Made by a program: the position numbers and the translations under genes
In this document: positions 10,262 through 17,476 of the stretch, in pieces
Numbering within the stretch: the stretch's first letter is position 1
How the letters are laid out: every line of letters starts with the position of its first letter
DNA from: Nitrospira sp. CG24B
GTDB taxonomy: Bacteria; Nitrospirota; Nitrospiria; Nitrospirales; Nitrospiraceae
Assembly: GCA_002869845.2 (NCBI GenBank)
Contig: NEWS02000007.1
Location: 293,475 to 357,474, forward strand
Length of the DNA: 64,000 bases
Reading direction: 5' to 3'
The notes under the pieces: generated by a model
Databases searched by the model: none
Told to the model about the DNA's origin: nothing
Seen by the model: the letters and a program-made list of their open reading frames with translations, nothing else

Positions 10262-11134
10262 ATGTTTACCGGATCTCTTGTCGCGATTGTGACGCCATTT
10301 CGACAGGGCAAGGTCGACGAGCGCGCCTTGGCCGAGTTGATCGAATGGCAGATCGCCAATGGCACCAATGGCGTTGTCCCTTGCGGAACCACTGGTGAAT
10401 CGGCCACCCTTTCTCATAGCGAGCATAATCGGGTAATTGAGTTGACGGTCGAGGTGGTCCGGCGGCGGGTACCGGTTATTGCCGGAACCGGCTCGAATAG
10501 CACGGAAGAAGCCATTACCCTCACGAAACATGCGAAGCAGGCCGGAGCCGACGGCGCGTTACTCATTACTCCCTACTACAATAAACCGACTCAGGAAGGA
10601 CTCTATCGACACTACACGGCTGTTGCAGAAGCCGTCGACCTGCCTTTACTCCTGTACAACATCCCCGGTCGTACTGGAGTCAACATGCTACCCTCGACAA
10701 TTGCCAGACTCTCAGACATGAAGACGATCGTCGGGGTTAAGGAAGGGAGTGGCTCGGTCCAACAGGCATCAGATATCGTGCAGATGTGCGGTGACCGCCT
10801 AACCGTGCTGGCTGGCGACGACTCCCTCACGTTACCGATGATGGCAGTCGGCGGAAAGGGTGTGATCACCGTAACGGCCAATATCGTGCCGATGGAAATG
10901 GCCGGTCTTGTGAAGGCCTTTGCAGAGGGACGAATCGACGAAGCGCGACGAATTCACTTTAAACTCTCTCCTCTCTTTGCGGCGTTGTTCTATGAGACCA
11001 ATCCCATTCCCGTCAAAGAAGCGTTAGGACTCATGAGAAAAATCGACCCGGAATTACGCTTACCGCTCTGCCCAATGGCGCAGGACACACGAGAAAAATT
11101 GATTCGCGTCCTCAAGGATGCGGCGTTAATCTAA
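10262..11134 (+). CDS. dapA: 4-hydroxy-tetrahydrodipicolinate synthase
   Basis: Condenses pyruvate with aspartate semialdehyde. The Schiff-base lysine (VGVKEGSGS) is residue 160 and the catalytic tyrosine (LLYNIPGRTG) residue 132. GTTGESATLS near residue 45 binds the pyruvate carboxylate. The 290-residue length is standard. I chose ATG 10262 because GGAG lies 5 bases upstream; an in-frame GTG at 10256 overlaps the lysA stop and cannot be excluded. Confidence 0.95.
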   Translation: MFTGSLVAIVTPFRQGKVDERALAELIEWQIANGTNGVVPCGTTGESATLSHSEHNRVIELTVEVVRRRVPVIAGTGSNSTEEAITLTKHAKQAGADGALLITPYYNKPTQEGLYRHYTAVAEAVDLPLLLYNIPGRTGVNMLPSTIARLSDMKTIVGVKEGSGSVQQASDIVQMCGDRLTVLAGDDSLTLPMMAVGGKGVITVTANIVPMEMAGLVKAFAEGRIDEARRIHFKLSPLFAALFYETNPIPVKEALGLMRKIDPELRLPLCPMAQDTREKLIRVLKDAALI

Positions 11135-11149
11135 CTGAGCAAGGTCTAG

Positions 11150-11965
11150 GTGCACGACAAGATGATCAAGATCATTGTCGCGGGTGCGGCAGGCCGAATG
11201 GGTTGCCGACTAGTGTCCCTGATCCGCGATTCAACGGCGTTGACATTGGCAGGGGCTTTGGAGGGAACAGGACATCCGGCGTTAGGGGAAGATGCAGGCG
11301 AGACTGCAGCCTCAGGTCGTGCCGGCATTCCCATCACAGATGACCTCTCCATTCTGATGGAGCGAGGAGAGGTGGTGATCGATTTCTCCGCGCCATCGGC
11401 GACACTGGAACATATGCGGACCGTTGCTCACCATCGGCGAGCTATGGTTATCGGGACCACCGGATTGTCGGCTGTTCAACTCGATGAGCTGAGGTCACTG
11501 GCCCAGCAAATTCCCTGCGTCTTTTCTCCGAACATGAGTATTGGAATCAACCTGATCTGCAAAGTCATCGGCGAAATGGCCAGAACGCTTGGGGACGAGT
11601 ACGACATCGAGGTGATTGAAGCGCACCACCGGCTGAAAAAGGACGCGCCGAGCGGCACGGCCCTCAAGATTGCCGAAGTCCTCGCCCGTTCGGTAAGCCG
11701 AGACTTGGACCAGGTCGGAGTCTATGCCCGCAAGGGACTGATCGGAGAACGAACGAAAGCAGAAATCGGAATACAAACCATTCGCGCCGGTGATATCGTC
11801 GGCGACCACACGATTCTGTTTGGTGGCATGGGAGAGCGAATCGAGGTCACTCATCGGGCCAGTAGCCGGGATACGTTCGCCCTCGGAGCCCTGCGAGCTG
11901 CCAGGTGGGTCGTCCGCCAACCCCCTGGTTTATACGACATGATGGATGTTTTGAACCTTCGTTGA
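11150..11965 (+). CDS. dapB: 4-hydroxy-tetrahydrodipicolinate reductase
   Basis: NAD(P)H-dependent reductase following DapA. It has an N-terminal Rossmann motif VAGAAGRMG, GTTGLS, FSPNMSIGIN, and the signature EAHHRLKKDAPSGTA that contains the proton donor histidine and the substrate lysine. The start is uncertain: GTG 11150 has AAGG at good spacing, while ATG 11162 gives the commoner N-terminus. It is the last gene of the arg-lys run; no clear intrinsic terminator follows. Confidence 0.95.
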   Translation: MHDKMIKIIVAGAAGRMGCRLVSLIRDSTALTLAGALEGTGHPALGEDAGETAASGRAGIPITDDLSILMERGEVVIDFSAPSATLEHMRTVAHHRRAMVIGTTGLSAVQLDELRSLAQQIPCVFSPNMSIGINLICKVIGEMARTLGDEYDIEVIEAHHRLKKDAPSGTALKIAEVLARSVSRDLDQVGVYARKGLIGERTKAEIGIQTIRAGDIVGDHTILFGGMGERIEVTHRASSRDTFALGALRAARWVVRQPPGLYDMMDVLNLR

Positions 11966-12330
11966 CCATCTTCCAACTGCGCCTCGGCATCAATCCACTT
12001 GATGCATACGCCTTCAATGAATGCACGGGTGGGATGCAGCCATGCAACACTTCCCGCAGGACATTCAGGTATGCTGTGGCTCACGAATAGGTCGTGCTTC
12101 TAGCTAACGACTTTGAATCCGTTACCGATTATGAAGGAAGAAGGAATGGGCCATGATGCCAGAACTCATGGTTAATTTCTGTCTAGCCACCGCTAAGTGC
12201 AGAGTAGCCGCCGCTGGTCACCAGCGGAGCAGCCATTCCCCACAATGAGTCGGAAGGCGCTGAGATCAAACCTGACCTCGCAACCCTCCCGCTCGTCAGT
12301 AGGTAGTGCTGTGGAGACAGACAGGAAAGA
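11966..12330. other. Intergenic stretch without a supported gene
   Basis: No convincing reading frame was seen. The only structure noted is a compact inverted repeat at 12211-12227, CCGCTGG and CCAGCGG around TCA. It could fold as a hairpin or serve as a binding site; no T run follows it on either strand. Confidence 0.5.
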
Positions 12331-12483
12331 TTAGTGGCGAGCCGTAATCGGTCGAGGTTCTTGATCCGCTGCTTTTCGACGACCACAGTTCAAACAGGCA
12401 AACACAGTGATCGCAAGCCCGGCGTCCAAATCCACCGCCCGTTCCGGTAACATCGCACCATGGCATTTATCGCATGTCTTCAT
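12331..12483 (-). CDS. Small zinc-ribbon protein, 50 residues
   Basis: Starting at the ATG whose complement is at 12481-12483, the protein has two CxxC knuckles (CDKCH and CLNCG) separated by 27 residues, a typical single zinc ribbon. It has no other domain. The open frame extends further upstream to 12558, but that extension has no ribbon-family character. Function is unknown; ribbons of this size may bind nucleic acid or proteins. Confidence 0.6.
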   Translation of the reverse strand: MKTCDKCHGAMLPERAVDLDAGLAITVFACLNCGRRKAADQEPRPITARH

Positions 12484-12629
12484 GGTCGGCACTGTAGCAC
12501 CATAGAATTGAGAAACCAATACTCCTGAAGTACTGGATGGCACTGGCAATAGTCCCAATGAGACCTAGCGCTATAGGCCGTTTGCGCATTGTCCATCGAT
12601 CTGATTTACGATCTGTAACAGGTCCATTC

Positions 12630-12658
12630 TTGACAGGCCTATCCTACTCGCATAGGAT
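12630..12658 (+). promoter_or_regulatory. Sigma-70-like promoter with palindromic -10 region
   Basis: TTGACA at 12630-12635 and TAGGAT at 12653-12658 are separated by exactly 17 bases, 25 bases before the ATG at 12684. The -10 hexamer is also the right arm of an inverted repeat, ATCCTA-N6-TAGGAT (12641-12658), so a repressor could cover the -10 box. The hexamers are seen; the regulation is inferred. Confidence 0.55.
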
Positions 12659-12683
12659 TGTGGCCTCAACTGGATAACCCACT

Positions 12684-12956
12684 ATGTATAGATTAATATT
12701 AGCCATTTTGCTTTTCACAACTCTTTACTTCTTGCTCCGACAAATATTTCGTGGATTCAACAAGCCTATTGAGGATAGCCGGAAGAAATCGTCCGTACGA
12801 GTCCAAGATGAAGAACAAGATCAGATGGTCGAGGATCCAGTGTGCCACATATTCGTCCCGAGGCGAATTGCCGTGATCGAGACGATCGGTGCACGGGAAT
12901 ACTGTTTTTGCAGCCAGGAGTGTGCAGTGAGGTTTCGGAGTGAGCACCCCGTCTAG
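12684..12956 (+). CDS. PP0621-like membrane-anchored metal-ribbon protein
   Basis: 90 residues: one N-terminal membrane helix (about residues 3-22), a charged linker, and a cysteine-containing C-terminal domain with DPVCHIFVPR and EYCFCSQECAVRF, similar to TRASH/YHS metal-binding modules and to the PP0621 family. The cysteines could bind zinc or another metal. A good sigma-70 promoter candidate lies immediately upstream. Function is unknown. Confidence 0.7.
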   Translation: MYRLILAILLFTTLYFLLRQIFRGFNKPIEDSRKKSSVRVQDEEQDQMVEDPVCHIFVPRRIAVIETIGAREYCFCSQECAVRFRSEHPV

Positions 12957-13033
12957 TAGGGGCTATTCAAAAGCTATATGAAATCGTTGCCGTGGAAGGA
13001 AAATCCTGGCTATTGCTTGGCAATAAAGTTCTG

Positions 13034-13345
13034 TTAGCAGCCTGAATAGGTGTAGTCGGAGAGTTTCTCCTCTTTGTCGAACTTGAGGGTGATCTGACAT
13101 TGATTAGGAGAAAAATTGAAGAATGGAAGCCCTGATTTTCCTCCGGCTATACGATAGTAGGTCCAGGTCTCTCCACCAAAAAACCTGGACGCCTTGCCAT
13201 CTGGAGCCCCCCAGTTCTTTTCGAACCAGCCTTTATCTTTTCCCTGAAGCTCGGCCGGTTTCAGTGAAGCCTCAAGGTATGGGTTCTTCCCTGAACAGGC
13301 TGGAATGACAAGGGAAAAGAGCAGCAACCAGACAAATCGTTTCAT
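13034..13345 (-). CDS. Small lipoprotein, 103 residues
   Basis: From the ATG at 13345 (AGGAGA upstream) the protein has a 16-residue signal and a lipobox IPAC with lipidated cysteine at residue 17. The mature part contains GAPDGKASRFFGGETWTYY and a C-terminal beta-like segment. This resembles SmpA/BamE-like small outer-membrane lipoproteins in the pattern WG-P then W-Y, but not enough to name it. The gene is divergent from the transaldolase. Confidence 0.7.
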   Translation of the reverse strand: MKRFVWLLLFSLVIPACSGKNPYLEASLKPAELQGKDKGWFEKNWGAPDGKASRFFGGETWTYYRIAGGKSGLPFFNFSPNQCQITLKFDKEEKLSDYTYSGC

Positions 13346-13434
13346 CGTGCCATCTCCTCTAAGAGCAATGGGCATCTTCAACCGGGAAATTTTATCTCCC
13401 GCTCGAACGCCTGTCAAACTTTTGTATCGACTTC

Positions 13435-13463
13435 TTGCAGTGAAGTTGAGTTCTCCATACAAT
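13435..13463 (+). promoter_or_regulatory. Possible promoter of the transaldolase gene
   Basis: TTGCAG at 13435-13440, a 17-base spacer and TACAAT at 13458-13463, ending 53 bases before the ATG. The -10 box is good; the -35 box matches consensus at four positions. Confidence 0.4.
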
Positions 13464-13516
13464 GACCGATAAGAACGGTATCGACTCACGAGCTCTTCGC
13501 TAGGAAAGGGACCATT

Positions 13517-14164
13517 ATGAAAATCTATCTCGATACAGCCAACGTCAAGGAAATCCATGAAGCGGCAAGCTTTGGATTACTCGACGGCGTGACCACGAAT
13601 CCCTCCTTGGTCGTTAAGGAAGGCCGAAGTTTCCGGGAAATGCTGCAAGAGGTCTGCAAGATCGTAGACGGGCCGATCAGCGCCGAGGTCGTGAGCATGG
13701 AAGCGGACGCTATGGTGAAGGAAGGCAAAGAGCTCGCCAAGATCCACAAGAACATCGTGGTCAAATGCCCATTGGTTCCGGAAGGCCTTAAAGCAACCAA
13801 GCGGTTGGCGGCCGAGGGAATCAAAGTGAACGTAACCCTCTGTTTTTCACCGACACAGGCGCTGTTAGCGGCCAAAGCTGGCGCTTGGTGCGTCTCGCCG
13901 TTTATCGGACGGCTCGACGATATCAGCTCAAGCGGCATGGAGCTCATCCGACAGATCTTAACGATCTATAAGAACTATGACTACAAGACCTTAGTGTTAG
14001 TGGCAAGCGTCCGCCACCCGCAGCACGTTGTCGAGGCGGCGTTAGCCGGCGGTCACATCTGCACGATGCCCTACAGCGTGTTTCAAATGCTCTTCAAACA
14101 TCCGCTGACCGATGCGGGACTGAAGAAGTTTTTGGACGACTGGAAGGCGAAGGGGCAGCAGTAG
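13517..14164 (+). CDS. fsa: Transaldolase / fructose-6-phosphate aldolase family
   Basis: Small (215-residue) class-I aldolase of the TalC/FSA type, acting in the non-oxidative pentose phosphate pathway. [19 protein letters not shown] and the Schiff-base lysine in [12 protein letters not shown] (residue 83) are intact. Most members of this size act as transaldolase on sedoheptulose-7-phosphate; a few are true fructose-6-phosphate aldolases, which the sequence alone does not decide. It is monocistronic, with a candidate promoter upstream and a strong terminator downstream. Confidence 0.9.
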   Translation: MKIYLDTANVKEIHEAASFGLLDGVTTNPSLVVKEGRSFREMLQEVCKIVDGPISAEVVSMEADAMVKEGKELAKIHKNIVVKCPLVPEGLKATKRLAAEGIKVNVTLCFSPTQALLAAKAGAWCVSPFIGRLDDISSSGMELIRQILTIYKNYDYKTLVLVASVRHPQHVVEAALAGGHICTMPYSVFQMLFKHPLTDAGLKKFLDDWKAKGQQ

Positions 14165-14176
14165 CAGTTGTCTACT

Positions 14177-14222
14177 GGGGGTGAGCTCCGCGTTCGGCGG
14201 ATGCTCACCCCCACGCTTTTTT
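14177..14222 (+). terminator. Intrinsic terminator after the transaldolase gene
   Basis: A perfect 10-bp stem, GGGGGTGAGC (14177-14186) with GCTCACCCCC (14203-14212), followed by a six-T run ending at 14222. This is a classical rho-independent terminator, 12 bases after the stop codon. Confidence 0.88.
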
Positions 14223-14258
14223 CAAACCGAAGATAAGTACCTGTTAATACTTGTCTGG

Positions 14259-14945
14259 CTACGCCGAGTCGATTTCTTTTCTCGCCCGCTGAAACACTGA
14301 GTGAAACATCGAGCGAGTTAATTTTCCAGTAAAGGTGTTTTGCTGGCTAGGGTGATAGGAACCCAGCAGTATCACGCCCCAGGGTAAGCGATAAGCGACC
14401 CCATGTCCAAATTTTGGAAGCGGCGCCGGCAGGGCACGCCCCTGTGTCCGGCAGGTCTTGAGGTAATGGTCGAAGGCGATCTTTCCTAGAGTAATCACCA
14501 CGCGGTGGTTCTTCAGGAGGCGAACTTCATCCTGTAAAAATCGGCTGCAGCGTTGAAACTCATCGGGCGCAGGTTTGTTTCCTGGCGGTGCGCACCGCAC
14601 GGTTGCTCCGATGTAACAATCCGTCAATGATAGGCCATCGTCTCTATGTTGCGAGGCCGCCTGGTTCGCAAACCCATACCGATACAGGGCGTCATACAGC
14701 CAGTCCCCACTCCGATCACCGGTGAAGACACGGCCTGTCCGATTCCCCCCATGTGCCGCAGGGGCCAGGCCAAGCACATAGAGCCGAGCTTGGCGATCTC
14801 CAAAGCCGGGAACCGGCCGCCCCCAATAGGTCCAATCACGATATTGCTTCCGCCTCTGCCGTGCAATCCCCTCCCGATAGATGACTAACCGAGGACAGGC
14901 CGCGCAATCAATGATAGTCTTGTTCAGAACGGTCAGGGCTCGCAT
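14259..14945 (-). CDS. udgB: Type-5 uracil-DNA glycosylase
   Basis: Removes uracil and related damaged bases from DNA. The family-5 motif A GLAPAAHGGNRTGR lacks the polar catalytic residue of families 1 and 4, and motif B is SYHPSQQNTFTGKLT. N-terminal CxxC plus later cysteines (CAACPRL, RCAPP, RCSRF) fit the iron-sulfur cluster ligands. At 228 residues it is normal for the group. It converges on the transaldolase terminator and is divergent from the transglycosylase gene. Confidence 0.88.
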   Translation of the reverse strand: MRALTVLNKTIIDCAACPRLVIYREGIARQRRKQYRDWTYWGRPVPGFGDRQARLYVLGLAPAAHGGNRTGRVFTGDRSGDWLYDALYRYGFANQAASQHRDDGLSLTDCYIGATVRCAPPGNKPAPDEFQRCSRFLQDEVRLLKNHRVVITLGKIAFDHYLKTCRTQGRALPAPLPKFGHGVAYRLPWGVILLGSYHPSQQNTFTGKLTRSMFHSVFQRARKEIDSA

Positions 14946-15061
14946 ATGGGCGGCAGTGTAGCACGGACGAGACCCCTTGCTTGCTGGTGATTAGGTGAGC
15001 TGTTAGCATAAATTCTTGTTTTGTGACGGCCTGTATCTGGATGCAATAGAGGAGTATGAGA

Positions 15062-16111
15062 ATGATCATCCGTGGTATGCAGTCCTTGCTTTCTATAGTT
15101 GGAATCGGTTTCGTAATCCTGTCAATGTGTCCTCCAGCCCTTGCTGCATCGGAACCAGCGGAAAATGGCGGCCAAAAATCAGAGGCGGAGAAGGATCTCC
15201 TCATACAGGACCTGCTGGATTCGCAACCAGAACCAGAAGACCGCCTGGTCATTTTGCCCGAAATCAAACGCGAGGGAGAACGGTTCTTTCTAAGTTCATT
15301 CAAGTTGCCCGATAAAATTACATTTGCCGGCGTGCCAGTTCCTCTGGATAACTGGCAAGTGAGAGAACGGATCGAATACGAGTTCTATCAATTTCTAGAA
15401 GATCAGGGGGAAAGCATCATCCTCGCCAAACGTACTGGACGATGTTTCCCTCCTGCAGAAAAGCAGTTGGCCGACGCCGGTTTGCCGGATGATCTGAAGT
15501 ACATGTTGCTGGTCGAGAGTAAATGCATTTCCGCCGCCTACTCCAAGGCAAAGGCCTCCGGTCCCTGGCAGTTCATCCCCTCCACCGGGCGCCGGTACCG
15601 GCTGAAGAGCGACGCCGTCCGAGATGAACGTCGCAATCTCGAAATGTCGACCGAAGCGGCCGTCAAGTACCTCAAGTACCTCAAAGACTTTCAGGAGAAT
15701 GATTGGTTCATGGCCATGGCCTCCTACAATGCCGGCGAGGAACGAGTCCGCAAGCTGCTCAAAGGGCAAAACATTACCGACTATTGGAAGATGCATGGGC
15801 CACGTGAGACAATGCGGTATGTCCCTCGCATCATCGCAGCCAAGGAAATTTACTCCCAACCTGAAAAGTATCTGGGGCTGACGAAGAAGGACCTTTATGT
15901 GCCGCTTGAAACGGAAACCATCACGGTGAATGTCAAGGAGTCTCAGCGCGCATTGACCTCGATTGCCGAAGAGTTCGGCACCTATCTGCTCGAACTCAAG
16001 ATGTTGAACCCTGAATTCAAGAAGGATATGCTCCCCCACGGCACCTATCAAATCAGAGTTCCCCGTCAAACCTGTCCCAGTCGCTGTTTTAAACAAGAGA
16101 AAGCACCGTAG
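15062..16111 (+). CDS. Lytic transglycosylase, MltD/SLT type
   Basis: Cleaves peptidoglycan glycan strands to 1,6-anhydro products. A signal peptide (about 30 residues, ending ALA-AS) is followed by an SLT domain at about 140-270. The catalytic glutamate lies in LLVESKC, with SGPWQFIPSTGRRY and MASYNAGEERV further on. The C-terminal part resembles a weak LysM-like module (about 285-335). ATG 15062 is preferred because GGAG lies 7 bases upstream; ATG 15056 is too close. The glycerate kinase gene follows after 12 bases. Confidence 0.87.
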   Translation: MIIRGMQSLLSIVGIGFVILSMCPPALAASEPAENGGQKSEAEKDLLIQDLLDSQPEPEDRLVILPEIKREGERFFLSSFKLPDKITFAGVPVPLDNWQVRERIEYEFYQFLEDQGESIILAKRTGRCFPPAEKQLADAGLPDDLKYMLLVESKCISAAYSKAKASGPWQFIPSTGRRYRLKSDAVRDERRNLEMSTEAAVKYLKYLKDFQENDWFMAMASYNAGEERVRKLLKGQNITDYWKMHGPRETMRYVPRIIAAKEIYSQPEKYLGLTKKDLYVPLETETITVNVKESQRALTSIAEEFGTYLLELKMLNPEFKKDMLPHGTYQIRVPRQTCPSRCFKQEKAP

Positions 16112-16123
16112 CACGCACACCAA

Positions 16124-17461
16124 ATGACGCTTCGTTTGCCCCCCTCCTCCGCGCAATCACTTCTTCTGAAGCTGATTGCGGCAGGGCTGAAGACAGCCGA
16201 CCCCTATCAAGCCTTGCTCAATAGCATCTCTCTCAATACACATTCCTTGCGTGTGGGCCGTCGCACCTACAACCTTTCACACATTGACCGTATTGTCGTG
16301 GTCGGTGCCGGCAAGGCTTCGGCAAGAATGGCACAAGCATTAGAGACTGCACTGGGGCCAAGGCTGGACGATGGACTTATCATTGTCAAAACAGGTCACA
16401 CACTCCCGACCAAACGGATCACCGTCCTCGAAGCCAGCCATCCAATTCCCGATCGTGCTGGTCTTCACGCGACTCAACGGCTTCTGCGTCTGACACAATG
16501 TCTGACACCTCGAGATCTGCTGATCGTGCTCCTGTCCGGAGGCGCATCGAGCCTACTCCCGGCCCCAGTCGCTGGTGTGACGTTGGCCGATAAGCAACGC
16601 ACGACGCGCCTGCTGCTTCGTAGCGGCGCAACGATCAACGAAATAAACATCGTGAGAAAACATTTGTCGTTGATCAAAGGAGGCGGACTGGCCACATCCA
16701 CCCAGGCAAGGATTGTGACGCTCCTGCTTTCGGACGTCATCGGCGATGATCTCGGCTCTATCGGTTCTGGGCCGACAGCAGGCGATCCCTCGACATTTGC
16801 GGACGCAGTGGGAGTGTTGCAACGGTACAGAAGCTGGCAGGCAGTACCCGAATCGGTACAGCGCCACTTGGCCCGGGGCCAACAAGGAGATGCCTCAGAG
16901 ACTCTGAAGCCTGGATCACGACGGTTGCGCAGCGTGCAGCATCACATCATCGGGAACAACCAGATTATGCTGGAAGCCGTCGCGAGTACCGCACAACAGG
17001 CTGGTCTCCATACGAAGTTCGCCTCTCACCCCATCACGGGAGATGCGCGCGTGGCAGCGAAGCAGTTGACGGACCTCGCCAAGGCGATTACCGAAGGGCA
17101 TTGTCTCTTGAAGCGCCCATGTTGCGTGGTAGCGGGAGGCGAGACCACGGTGACAGTCACCGGTCGTGGAATGGGCGGACGCGCACAGGAATTCGCCGCT
17201 TCTGCGGCATTTAAGATCGCCGGGCTTCCCAACACATGGGTCGTGGCACTGGGCACCGACGGCACCGACGGACCCACCGATGCAGCCGGGGCAATGGTCA
17301 CTGGAAGCACCGTCGCGCGAGCGAAGAAACTGGGCATTGATCTCCGCTCTTCCTTAGATCGGCACAATACCTACCCTGCTTTGAAAGCTCTTGGATGTCA
17401 TATCCATACCGGTCCGACGGGAACCAACGTCAACGACCTTTACCTTCTTCTCCTGCTCTAG
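16124..17461 (+). CDS. Glycerate 2-kinase (GK-II, MOFRL family)
   Basis: Phosphorylates D-glycerate to 2-phosphoglycerate; close relatives were formerly called hydroxypyruvate reductase TtuD. VVVGAGKASARMAQALE, LLSGGASSLLPAP, NIVRKHLSLIKGG and the C-terminal MOFRL-type GGETTVTVTGRGMGGRAQEFA are present. 445 residues is normal. It lies between the transglycosylase and the phosphotransferase-like gene with 12- and 15-base gaps, so the three are probably cotranscribed. Its product feeds the glycolytic segment served by gpmA. Confidence 0.88.
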   Translation: MTLRLPPSSAQSLLLKLIAAGLKTADPYQALLNSISLNTHSLRVGRRTYNLSHIDRIVVVGAGKASARMAQALETALGPRLDDGLIIVKTGHTLPTKRITVLEASHPIPDRAGLHATQRLLRLTQCLTPRDLLIVLLSGGASSLLPAPVAGVTLADKQRTTRLLLRSGATINEINIVRKHLSLIKGGGLATSTQARIVTLLLSDVIGDDLGSIGSGPTAGDPSTFADAVGVLQRYRSWQAVPESVQRHLARGQQGDASETLKPGSRRLRSVQHHIIGNNQIMLEAVASTAQQAGLHTKFASHPITGDARVAAKQLTDLAKAITEGHCLLKRPCCVVAGGETTVTVTGRGMGGRAQEFAASAAFKIAGLPNTWVVALGTDGTDGPTDAAGAMVTGSTVARAKKLGIDLRSSLDRHNTYPALKALGCHIHTGPTGTNVNDLYLLLLL

Positions 17462-17476
17462 CTACTATGCCGGGGT

